Shown piece after piece: positions 57,112-64,000 of a DNA stretch of 64,000 bases. The stretch is from Polaromonas sp. YR568. Lineage in GTDB: Bacteria > Pseudomonadota > Gammaproteobacteria > Burkholderiales > Burkholderiaceae_C. The stretch spans positions 17,478-81,477 of the forward strand of contig CAMCUN010000006.1 in the NCBI GenBank assembly GCA_945878995.1, given 5' to 3'. Within the stretch, counting starts at the first letter, position 1, and each line of letters begins with the position of its first letter. Under the pieces are notes generated by a model, which saw only the letters and a list, made by a program, of their open reading frames with translations, did not search any database and was not told the DNA's origin. A program made the translations under genes and the position numbers.

Positions 57112-57603
57112 ATGAATTTTTCTTTACCGCCCGCTTTTCAAGCCGACCGCCGGGCCATTCTGGGCGCGGGTTTGGCCATGGTGCTGGTGAGCCCTGCGCA
57201 CAGCCAGATTCAGGGCATGGGCATGGCGCCAGGCAAGCAAATGGCCGAGGCCATTGCCGAGTTTGCCAAGGGTCAACGGGTGCAGACCGGCCGCGTCAAG
57301 CTGGAGATTGCCGAGTTGGTGGACAACGGCAATGTGGTGCCCGTCAGCGTCAGCGTGGACAGCCCCATGACCGCGGCCGACCATGTGCTGCAAATCGCCC
57401 TCTTCAACGACCGCAACCCGCAGCGCGACGTGGCCATCTTTGGCCTGGGGCCGCGCGCGGGCCGGGCCCAGGTGGCCACCCGCATGCGGCTGTCCACCAG
57501 CCAACAGGTGTCTGCCGTGGCCCGCATGAACGACGGCAGCCTGTGGATCGCCACGGTCGACGTCATCGTGGCCCTGGCCGCTTGCATTGAAGTGGAAAGC
57601 TAA
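57112..57603 (+). CDS. soxY: SoxY-like carrier protein without the GGCGG tail
   Basis: A 163-residue Tat-type exported protein (signal DRRAILGAGLAMVLVS) with the SoxY fold: VTGxVxLExxxLVDNGNVVPV-like strands, then SPMTAADHVLQIALFNDRNPQ and the RAQVATRMRLSTSQQVSAVA region. Normal SoxY ends in GGCGG, where the Cys carries the sulfur substrate. This protein ends VALAACIEVES: one Cys is in about the right place but is followed by five further residues and not by GG. It could still carry a substrate, or be a different carrier. soxZ follows 4 bp later. Confidence 0.87.
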   Translation: MNFSLPPAFQADRRAILGAGLAMVLVSPAHSQIQGMGMAPGKQMAEAIAEFAKGQRVQTGRVKLEIAELVDNGNVVPVSVSVDSPMTAADHVLQIALFNDRNPQRDVAIFGLGPRAGRAQVATRMRLSTSQQVSAVARMNDGSLWIATVDVIVALAACIEVES

Positions 57604-57607
57604 AGCC

Positions 57608-57928
57608 ATGGCCCGCGTGCTGATTCAAATGCCCAGCCGCGCCCGCCGCGGCGAGGTGATCGAGGTGCGCGCCACCATCGCCCACCCCATGGAAACCGGC
57701 TTTCGCCCCGGCGCCGACGGCCGGCCCGTGGCGCGCAACATTTTGCAGCGCTTCAATTGCCGCTACAACGGCGAGTTGGTCTTCAGCGTCGAGCTGCACC
57801 CGGCGATTTCAGCCAACCCTTATCTGTCGTTTTACACGGTGGCCACCGACAGCGGCACGCTGGAGCTGGAATGGCTGGGTGAGAACGGCTTTAGGCAGCT
57901 TGAGCGGCGCGCCCTGCAGGTGACATGA
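57608..57928 (+). CDS. soxZ: SoxZ, SoxYZ complex subunit
   Basis: A 106-residue immunoglobulin-like protein that pairs with SoxY. The start MARVLIQMPSRARRGEVIEVRATIAHPMETGFR is the family hallmark, and the C-terminal LELEWLGENGF strand is also typical. It has no signal peptide and is exported as a complex with SoxY. Its stop overlaps the soxA start by 4 bp. Confidence 0.91.
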   Translation: MARVLIQMPSRARRGEVIEVRATIAHPMETGFRPGADGRPVARNILQRFNCRYNGELVFSVELHPAISANPYLSFYTVATDSGTLELEWLGENGFRQLERRALQVT

Positions 57929-58704
57929 GGCGCGGCTGGGGCCTGCTGGCGGCGCTGGCCTTGCTCGGCTGCACGGCCCCACCCACCCTTTTGGCCCCCC
58001 CTCCGCCCCCCCAACGCTCAGGCTTTGCCGACATGGGTGCAGCCACCCAGGCCATGCAGCGCGAGGACGGCGCCAACCCGGCCATGCTCTGGGTGCAAGA
58101 CGGTCAGCAGCTGTGGGGGCAAGCGCCAACCGCGCAGTCCAAGGCCTGCGCTTCTTGCCACGGCGAGGTGGTCAGCTTGCGCGGCGTGGCCGCGCGCTAC
58201 CCGGCCTGGGACACGCTGCTGCAGCGGCCCGTGAACCTGGGCAACCGCATCAACTTGTGCAGGCAGCGCCACCAGGGCCAGCCGGCCTGGCCGGCCGAGC
58301 ACGCGTCGCTCTTGGGCTTGGAAGCGCTGGTCGGCCTGCAGTCGCGTGGCCTGCCGATCGCCCCGCCGGCAGACCCCCGGCTGGAGCCCTTTCGCGAGCG
58401 CGGTGCGGCTTTGTTCAGCCAGCGCATAGGCCAAATTGACCTGTCTTGCGCCACCTGCCATGACCAGCTGGCCGGCGGCCGCCTGGCCGGCGTCACCATC
58501 CCCCAAGGTCAGGCCAATGGCTACCCGCTGTACCGCCTGGAGTGGCAAGACCTGGGCTCGCTGCCCAGGCGCATACGCAATTGCATGACAGGGGTGCGCG
58601 CTCAGCCGCTGCCCGCCCACAGCGTGGAGATGGTGGAGCTAGAGTTGCATCTGGCCAGGCGGGCACTGGGCATGGCGGTGGAAACACCCGCCGTGCGGCC
58701 CTGA
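57925..58704 (+). CDS. soxA: SoxA, dihaem cytochrome, apparent lipoprotein
   Basis: A 259-residue dihaem cytochrome. Haem motifs are CASCH (about 72-76) and CATCH (about 173-177); the additional cysteine ligand/persulfide site reads RNCMTG. These match SoxA, which forms SoxAX with SoxX. The signal sequence ends LLGC at residue 16, a lipobox, so it is predicted to be a lipoprotein anchored to a membrane, whereas typical SoxA is soluble. It ends the gene run; a kinase gene faces it on the other strand. soxB and soxCD are not in this window. Confidence 0.88.
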   Translation: MRRGWGLLAALALLGCTAPPTLLAPPPPPQRSGFADMGAATQAMQREDGANPAMLWVQDGQQLWGQAPTAQSKACASCHGEVVSLRGVAARYPAWDTLLQRPVNLGNRINLCRQRHQGQPAWPAEHASLLGLEALVGLQSRGLPIAPPADPRLEPFRERGAALFSQRIGQIDLSCATCHDQLAGGRLAGVTIPQGQANGYPLYRLEWQDLGSLPRRIRNCMTGVRAQPLPAHSVEMVELELHLARRALGMAVETPAVRP

Positions 58705-58756
58705 CCTCCTCTGCGACAGGGCCGACACAAGGCCTGCAAGCTCAGCCGCAGGCACA

Positions 58757-60769
58757 TCAAGTCCCAAGCTGTTTATCGCTTTTGTTCGGCAAGCGCAGAC
58801 AAAACTCGCAGCCTCGGTCAGGCAAGTTGCGCACACTCACTGAGCCGCCATGGCGTTTGGCAATCGCTTGCACCAGGTACAGGCCCAGGCCCGTGCCCTG
58901 CAGGTGCTGCGCATGTTGCCCGCGGAAAAAGCGCTTGAACAAGTGCGGCCATTCACTTTCAGCGATGCCGGGACCCTGGTCCTGCACCAACACATGCACA
59001 AAGCCGTCCATGAGCTCGAGTTTGAGCACCACAGTGGTGTGGGCTGGGCTGTATCTGCAGGCATTGCTGACCAAGTTGGTGATGGCAATGCGCACCAGCG
59101 CCCTGTCGCACCAGAGCATGAGCGAAGGCGGCAGACTCAAGCTGAGGCTGGCACCGTCTTGGTCAGCCGCTTCCTCATGGATCTGTTTGCACAGGCGCAC
59201 CATATCGCAATGCTCCCAGCTCATGGCTTGCCGCTCTTTTTCCTGTACCAAGCGTTCACTGACCAGGTAGTTCTCCACCAACTGGCGCATGCGGTCTGAG
59301 GCGCGTTGGACTTTTTCAACCCGCTGGCGCGCTGGGCTGCTCAGCCCGCGGTCGTCCAACAGGTTGTCCACGCTGGCGCCCATGATGGTCAAAGGGGTGC
59401 GCAACTCATGCGAGAGCATGGCCATAAAGTCACGCTGCTCCAGGCGCATGCTGGCCTCTGCATCGGCCCGACTTTCAGCCTTTTGTTTGTCTCGGCGCAG
59501 TCGGTTGTAAGACGCAAAAATGCCCACGCTCATCAAGAGCATGTGCACAAAAGCGCCAATCTGGTAGACGTTGTCGTTCCAAAAATTAGGCTCGACCCAG
59601 CCCACATTGCGCAGGTAGCGCCAGGCCACGCCAAAGTAAAAAAAACTAAAAGCCAGCAGGTACAGCCGCGCCGCCTTGTTGCCGCGCCAGCACTCCATGA
59701 CCACCCAGACCATGAGCGCCACAATGGTCAACATGCTCAGACTTTGCAGTGCGGGCATGGCCAGGTGGTAGTGACCCAGAGCCACCATGGCCATGCCGAT
59801 GGCGGCCAGCAGGCCGTACACCCACACAATGGCCCAAGACCGCCGCCCCAAAGGGCGGTCATGGCCGATGAAGACCAAGCTAAAGAGCACGCCCACCGGC
59901 ATGCTCAGGCTGATCCAAAAGCCCAGCATGAGAACCAGCCAGTGCGGGTCGGCCGTCGAAAACAACTGAGCGGGCCAGTTCCCCGTGAAAAAAGCCGCTA
60001 AAAAATTGACCAACACATAGAGGGTGTAAATCCCGTGCACGCGCTCCCGGGTCCACAGCCAAAAAGCGCCGTAAAACAAAATCACCAAGGCATAAGCGCC
60101 GAACACGCAACCCCAGAAAAATGTTTCGTTGCCGTTGTACTTCAACAGCGACTCGGGGCGCCAAAGGTAGACGCTGCTGGACATGGCCGTCTGCGATTGC
60201 ACCCGCAGGTAAAAGGTCTGCACCTGCTCGCCGGGCATGTTCACGGCAAAAAGAGCCCGGCGGTAACGGGGCGGGCGCGGCTCGTCGGCGGGCGCGGCTG
60301 CGTCTGTCTGCGCCAAGGCGGTTTGGCCAAGCGGGCCGGCTGGCATCTCTGAACCGGTGGGGCTGATGGGGCTGATTTCCCTCAAACTGCCGCTGGGCTC
60401 GGCCACAAACAGCTGCACGTCTTCAAGCAGAGGCTGGCGCAGCTCCAGCCACCAGACACTGGGAGCCTGGGCCTGGGCGTTGCGCCGCACGGAAAACTTC
60501 AGCCAAATCGCATCGGTGGTAAAGCCCAGTGAAAAGCTGCTCAAGGGGGTGAAGGCGCCAGGGGGCAGGCGTTCGATGTCGCTTGGGGTGATCCGACCCC
60601 CAGGGTCGCGCCACAGACTCAGTCCCTTGTCCAAAGACGTGTAGGACGACTGTTTGAGCGTGACTGTGTCGGCCTGCAGAGCCTGGGCCCAGGCCATGCG
60701 CGGGAAGGCCAGGGCACCCCACAGACCACAGGCAAGTGCCCAGAGGCAAAGCAGGCGCCGCAGCCGCAT
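58757..60769 (-). CDS. 7TMR-DISM-type sensor histidine kinase
   Basis: A 670-residue sensor. A signal peptide is followed by a 7TMR-DISM extracellular domain (about 35-210), seven hydrophobic segments (about 220-430), and a cytoplasmic kinase with the H box FMAMLSHELRTPL, N box ITNLVSNACRYSP, and G boxes QDQGPGIAE and GTGLGLYLV. It should read an envelope signal and phosphorylate the divergent OmpR-type regulator. A longer form up to 60865 is possible, but the signal peptide starts at the ATG at 60769. It is convergent with soxA. Confidence 0.87.
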   Translation of the reverse strand: MRLRRLLCLWALACGLWGALAFPRMAWAQALQADTVTLKQSSYTSLDKGLSLWRDPGGRITPSDIERLPPGAFTPLSSFSLGFTTDAIWLKFSVRRNAQAQAPSVWWLELRQPLLEDVQLFVAEPSGSLREISPISPTGSEMPAGPLGQTALAQTDAAAPADEPRPPRYRRALFAVNMPGEQVQTFYLRVQSQTAMSSSVYLWRPESLLKYNGNETFFWGCVFGAYALVILFYGAFWLWTRERVHGIYTLYVLVNFLAAFFTGNWPAQLFSTADPHWLVLMLGFWISLSMPVGVLFSLVFIGHDRPLGRRSWAIVWVYGLLAAIGMAMVALGHYHLAMPALQSLSMLTIVALMVWVVMECWRGNKAARLYLLAFSFFYFGVAWRYLRNVGWVEPNFWNDNVYQIGAFVHMLLMSVGIFASYNRLRRDKQKAESRADAEASMRLEQRDFMAMLSHELRTPLTIMGASVDNLLDDRGLSSPARQRVEKVQRASDRMRQLVENYLVSERLVQEKERQAMSWEHCDMVRLCKQIHEEAADQDGASLSLSLPPSLMLWCDRALVRIAITNLVSNACRYSPAHTTVVLKLELMDGFVHVLVQDQGPGIAESEWPHLFKRFFRGQHAQHLQGTGLGLYLVQAIAKRHGGSVSVRNLPDRGCEFCLRLPNKSDKQLGT

Positions 60770-60916
60770 GGGCTCAGCGGCTCTTCGCTCTTGCCCGCAT
60801 GAGCGCATCACCGAGGGCCAAGCGGCCACCATCGAGCCCATGAATGCTGAATCGAAGATGATCATTCACCTGTTTGTTCGGTGCGACTGGACATTTTCCA
60901 GCTTGTGCAATGCCGC

Positions 60917-60946
60917 TTGAAATGTCACATTTCGTTATTTTAAGAT
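60917..60946 (+). promoter_or_regulatory. Promoter with overlapping palindrome for the OmpR-type regulator
   Basis: TTGAAA and TAAGAT are 18 bp apart, 25 bp ahead of the regulator's start. A 15-bp palindrome, GAAATGTCACATTTC (60919-60933), covers the -35 box, as expected for an operator, perhaps for autoregulation. It lies between divergent kinase and regulator genes. Confidence 0.55.
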
Positions 60947-60970
60947 GCGCTTTGATTCAATAATCAAACA

Positions 60971-61645
60971 ATGATCCAAGTTCTGGTGCTCGACGATGAA
61001 AGTGAACTTCGCGAAGAAGTTGCTTTTTATTTGCGTGCCCGAGATTGCAAGGTGACCGAGGCGGGCAGCATCCGGGAATTTAGAAACGCGGTGGTGCTGC
61101 AGGACTACGACATCTTCATCATCGACCGCAAGCTGCCCGACGGCGATGGCCTGGACCTGGTGAGCGATTTGCGCGCACAAGGCGTGCGCAGCGGCATTGT
61201 GGTGTTCAGCGCGCGCGATGCCGGCAACGACCGGATTGAAGGCTACCAGCGGCTGGCCGACCACTACGTGACCAAGCCAGTCCGGCTGGACGAGCTCTCG
61301 GCGGTGGTCGAGTCGCTGGCTTGGCGCGTCAAAGGCCGACCCGGCTGGCGGCTGCACCACGCCGAATGGACCTTGTATTCACCCAACGGCCACAGCGTGA
61401 AGGTGACCGGGCAAGAGTTGGCTTTTCTGACCGCTCTGTCGCAGTCGGTTCAAAAAGTTCTCAGCCGCCAAAAATTGGCCGACCGGCTGGGCAAAGACCC
61501 GAGCATTTATGAACCCCGCAACCTGGACGCGCTGGTCCTCAGGCTGCGCAAAAAAGTCGCTGAAGTCACCCCAGAAGCACTGCCGCTCAAAACCGTGCAC
61601 GGCTCGGGCTACACCCTGACCCAAGCCATTGAGCTGGTGCTCTGA
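60971..61645 (+). CDS. OmpR/PhoB-type response regulator
   Basis: A 224-residue two-component regulator. The receiver (1-115) has LDDE near the N terminus, the phospho-acceptor Asp in FIIDRKLPD, and Lys in YVTKPVRLDE. The C-terminal winged helix (about 125-224) ends with the typical PLKTVHGSGYTL. Its kinase partner is very probably the divergent 7TMR-DISM sensor. It lies between the sox run and the molybdate genes. Confidence 0.9.
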   Translation: MIQVLVLDDESELREEVAFYLRARDCKVTEAGSIREFRNAVVLQDYDIFIIDRKLPDGDGLDLVSDLRAQGVRSGIVVFSARDAGNDRIEGYQRLADHYVTKPVRLDELSAVVESLAWRVKGRPGWRLHHAEWTLYSPNGHSVKVTGQELAFLTALSQSVQKVLSRQKLADRLGKDPSIYEPRNLDALVLRLRKKVAEVTPEALPLKTVHGSGYTLTQAIELVL

Positions 61646-61706
61646 GCCAACACCCCGCTCAGGGCGCCATCCTTCCTCAAGCCAATGAGGGCGCAAACCT
61701 CAAGCC

Positions 61707-62486
61707 TCAAGCGGCCAGCCCAATGACCACGGCATGGGGCTCAATGGCAGCCATGGCGGCTTGACGCAGCTTCAAGGGCGTTTGCGCGTCGGCAAACCCC
61801 ACCAGCCCCAGCCCCGGGCCAAGCTGCAGGCTGACCTCCATGCCTGCGGCCCCAGCGCCACGGCGCAGCACTTTGCCCCGCAACAGGTTGACCCCACCCA
61901 GGCCCACGATGGTGGGCGCCACCGTCACCGCCGTGGCCTTGCACATGGCCAACACCTTCTGGCCTGGCGCAAGACCGAGCAGCTGCAAACTCTCCAGCGT
62001 GATCCGCGAGCTCAAGGGCTGCCCATCAGGCAGCGCCAGCACCACAGTCACATCGCCCCTGGCTTGGCGGATGTCTTGCACCGTGCATGGCATTTGGTTG
62101 CGCATGCTGGTTCTCAGGCCCAAGCCCGCAATACCGCGTAAATTCAGGCCCAGTCCATCTGCAGATCGCCCAAGTTGGGCCAGGGCCTTCTGGCGGGCCG
62201 AATGGAGCAAGTCTGCGGCCTCCAACACCCTCAGCCCTGCAGGCGTGAGCTTGGCCCCGCCTCCGCCCGAGCCGCCCACCGCCTTTTCCACCAGCGGTAC
62301 CCCGGCCAGGTTGCTCAGCGTCTCCAGGGCCTGCCAGGCGGCCTTGTAGCTCACGCCGTTGGCGCGCGCAGCCTCAGAGATGGAGCCCGCATGGTGCATG
62401 GACCTCAATACTTCCAGGCGTTTGTCTACCGCGGGCGTTCCCAGTACATCGTCGAATTGGATTGTGGGAGCAGGCATGCTCATCAT
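61707..62486 (-). CDS. modE: Molybdate-responsive transcription regulator ModE
   Basis: Repressor/activator that binds molybdate and DNA. It has an N-terminal LysR-type HTH (AGSISEAARANGVSYKAAWQAL), the conserved GGSGGGGAKLT wing, and two TOBE/Mop domains (about 125-190 and 198-260) that bind molybdate. Several in-frame starts are possible (TTG 62492, ATGs at 62486, 62483 and 62477). It is divergent from modA across a palindromic operator. Confidence 0.93.
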   Translation of the reverse strand: MMSMPAPTIQFDDVLGTPAVDKRLEVLRSMHHAGSISEAARANGVSYKAAWQALETLSNLAGVPLVEKAVGGSGGGGAKLTPAGLRVLEAADLLHSARQKALAQLGRSADGLGLNLRGIAGLGLRTSMRNQMPCTVQDIRQARGDVTVVLALPDGQPLSSRITLESLQLLGLAPGQKVLAMCKATAVTVAPTIVGLGGVNLLRGKVLRRGAGAAGMEVSLQLGPGLGLVGFADAQTPLKLRQAAMAAIEPHAVVIGLAA

Positions 62487-62501
62487 CCCCAAGTGAGGCC
62501 A

Positions 62502-62526
62502 TCGCTATTCTTAAGTAGAATAGCGA
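62502..62526. promoter_or_regulatory. ModE operator
   Basis: TCGCTATTCT and AGAATAGCGA are exact inverted repeats around a 5-nt spacer. They match the classical ModE half-site (CGCTAT...ATAGCG). The site lies between divergent modE and modA, 40 bp ahead of the modA ATG, so ModE can control both genes. Confidence 0.82.
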
Positions 62527-62566
62527 AAATATTTAGATTACCTATTTTCCCACAGCGTACGACTTC

Positions 62567-63325
62567 ATGAAAAGACGATCATTGGGCTGGGTCGCTGTCA
62601 TGGCCCTGCTCATTCCTCAGGGGCTTTATGCCGCCCAAGCCAGTGTGGCGGTCGCGGCGAACATGATGGCGCCCATGAAGCTGATCGCGCAGAGTTTTGA
62701 GCGCGACACAGGGCACAAGCTGGCCTTGGCCTTCGGCGCGACAGGCCAGTTCTACGCCCAGATCCGCCATGGTGCGCCGTTTGCAATCTTGCTCGCCGCT
62801 GACGATGAGACACCGCTCAAACTCGAGCAGGAAGGGCTGGGGGTGCCAGGGTCGCGCATCACCTATGCCACGGGCAAGTTGGTCTTGTGGAGCCCCAAGC
62901 CGGGGCTTGTTGATGCGCAAGGGGCGGTTCTGCGCAACAGGCCATTCGACAAAATCGCTGTCGCCAACCCCAAGCTTTCACCTTATGGCGCCGCGGCCAT
63001 GCAAGTGCTTGACAAGATGGGCCTGCGCGAGCGCATCGCAGCCAAGATCGTGGAGGGGTCAAACATCACCCAGACCTTTCAGTTCGCCTCGTCTGAAAAC
63101 GCGCCGCTGGGGTTCATCGCCCTGTCTCAGGTCTATGAAAACGGCAAGATCACGAAAGGCTCTGCCTGGGTGGTGCCCAGCGCCATGCACGCCCCTCTCA
63201 AACAAGACGCCGTTTTGTTGAGCGCAGGCAAGGGCAATGCCGCCGCCTCTGAACTCCTGAAATACCTGCAAAGCGACAAGGCCAAGGCTGTCATCCGTTC
63301 CTTCGGCTACGAAGTTCAAGCTTGA
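62567..63325 (+). CDS. modA: Molybdate ABC transporter substrate-binding protein
   Basis: Periplasmic molybdate receptor, 252 residues, with a signal peptide (about 1-22, ending GLYAAQ). It has [19 protein letters not shown], the ligand-loop [25 protein letters not shown], and [13 protein letters not shown]. It feeds ModBC and supplies molybdenum for the nearby molybdoenzyme. A ModE site lies upstream; modB follows after 17 bp, or overlaps if a TTG at 63322 is used. Confidence 0.94.
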   Translation: MKRRSLGWVAVMALLIPQGLYAAQASVAVAANMMAPMKLIAQSFERDTGHKLALAFGATGQFYAQIRHGAPFAILLAADDETPLKLEQEGLGVPGSRITYATGKLVLWSPKPGLVDAQGAVLRNRPFDKIAVANPKLSPYGAAAMQVLDKMGLRERIAAKIVEGSNITQTFQFASSENAPLGFIALSQVYENGKITKGSAWVVPSAMHAPLKQDAVLLSAGKGNAAASELLKYLQSDKAKAVIRSFGYEVQA

Positions 63326-63342
63326 GCGAAAGACTGAGCCGG

Positions 63343-64000
63343 ATGAACAGCGCCATCACCCCTGAAGCTTGGCAGGCCATCGCTTTAACGCTCAAACTGG
63401 CGACCCTGACCACGGCTTTGCTGCTGCTGATCGCCACGCCGCTGGCCTGGTGGCTGTCCCAAACACGCTCGCCTTGGCGCACCCCCATCAGCGCACTGGT
63501 CATGCTCCCCTTGGTGCTGCCGCCCACCGTGCTGGGTTTTTACATTTTGGTGCTGCTGGGTCCCCACGGCTGGGTGGGCCAGCTCACGCAAGCGGTGGGC
63601 CTGGGCGTGCTGTCTTTTTCGTTCACCGGGCTGCTGATCGGCTCTATCGTCTTTTCTTTGCCCTTTGCGGTGCAGCCCATACAGTACGCTTTTGAAGCCA
63701 TGGGCACCAGGCCCATGGAGGTGGCCGCCACGCTGCGGGCCAGTCCCCTGGACGCGTTTTTTGCGGTGGCGCTGCCATTGGCCAAGCCCGGTCTGCTGAC
63801 CGCCACCGTGCTGAGCTTTGCCCACACGGTGGGCGAGTTTGGCGTGGTGCTCATGATAGGCGGCAACATTCCTGGGCAAACCCGCGTGGTGTCCACACAG
63901 CTCTACGGCCATGTGGAAGCCATGGAATACGCCCAAGCCCACTGGCTGGCGGCCGGCATGCTGGTTTTTGCATTTGTCGTTTTGGTCGCATTGGCGCGCC
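63343..64000 (+). CDS. modB: Molybdate ABC transporter permease, partial (runs off window)
   Basis: Inner-membrane permease; 219 codons are present and the 3' end lies beyond the window. It has hydrophobic segments with [12 protein letters not shown], and the ABC permease EAA-loop region of ModB ([27 protein letters not shown]) followed by [21 protein letters not shown] at 63322 overlapping modA's stop could be an earlier start. modC is expected next. Confidence 0.93.
   Translation, partial: MNSAITPEAWQAIALTLKLATLTTALLLLIATPLAWWLSQTRSPWRTPISALVMLPLVLPPTVLGFYILVLLGPHGWVGQLTQAVGLGVLSFSFTGLLIGSIVFSLPFAVQPIQYAFEAMGTRPMEVAATLRASPLDAFFAVALPLAKPGLLTATVLSFAHTVGEFGVVLMIGGNIPGQTRVVSTQLYGHVEAMEYAQAHWLAAGMLVFAFVVLVALAR

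Overview
This 64 kb window is GC-rich, densely packed chromosome from a betaproteobacterium. It most resembles the Burkholderiales, family Comamonadaceae (Limnohabitans/Rhodoferax/Polaromonas-like). That placement is inferred from protein families and gene order (ftsK-lolA-rarA, trxB, rpmB-rpmG, ribF-ileS-lspA, lolC-lolD beside recJ, paired acyl-CoA dehydrogenases, tripartite tricarboxylate transporters); no rRNA is present to confirm it. I see no rRNA, tRNA, CRISPR array or complete insertion sequence.

Layout. 1-4.6 kb: ftsK-lolA-rarA (minus strand), divergent from trxB. 4.8-5.3 kb: ribosomal proteins L28 and L33. 5.4-10.2 kb: membrane fatty-acid desaturase, RsmB/NOP-type rRNA methyltransferase, DUF1653 protein, prfC. 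10.2-11.75 kb: a small accessory patch with a decayed TumE/TumA-type toxin-antitoxin remnant, an intact DUF4258/DUF2283 pair, a small cytochrome c and a 239-bp segment bounded by inverted repeats. 11.8-16.4 kb: PQQ-type sugar dehydrogenase, purN and two adjacent acyl-CoA dehydrogenases. 16.4-21.7 kb: HNH nuclease, ribF, ileS, lspA. 21.7-31.4 kb: metabolic and transport genes (SDRs, FAH-family hydrolase, NUDIX, quinone oxidoreductase, DMT exporters, tctBA, spermidine-synthase-like protein). 31.5-36.6 kb: tatD, then an S1C protease-MoxR-DUF58-VWA cluster. 36.6-46.2 kb: lolD/lolC, an RpfE-like gene coupled to recJ, a 24-residue membrane protein, a PHP phosphoesterase, a DMT transporter, yciO, an M50 protease and trpS. 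46.4-53.6 kb: orphan LuxR-type regulator, uppS, dcd, guanine deaminase with a BMP-type binding protein, D-amino-acid dehydrogenase, DUF2721 protein, and a secreted helix-hairpin-helix protein with an Ala/Lys/Pro-rich tail.

The most interesting block is 53.97-64 kb. An exported xanthine-oxidase-family molybdoenzyme (IorA/IorB type) is packed head-to-tail with soxX, soxY, soxZ and soxA. The six genes are joined by 4-bp overlaps or gaps of at most 8 bp, and soxB and soxCD are absent from the window. Its SoxY lacks the usual C-terminal GGCGG carrier tail, and its SoxA looks like a lipoprotein. A 7TM sensor kinase and a divergent OmpR-type regulator follow. Next comes the molybdate module modE/modAB, with a clear palindromic ModE-type operator. 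Together these suggest a periplasmic, molybdenum-dependent, cytochrome-linked oxidation system that uses Sox-type carriers with an uncharacterised substrate. The linkage is visible in the sequence; the function is inference.
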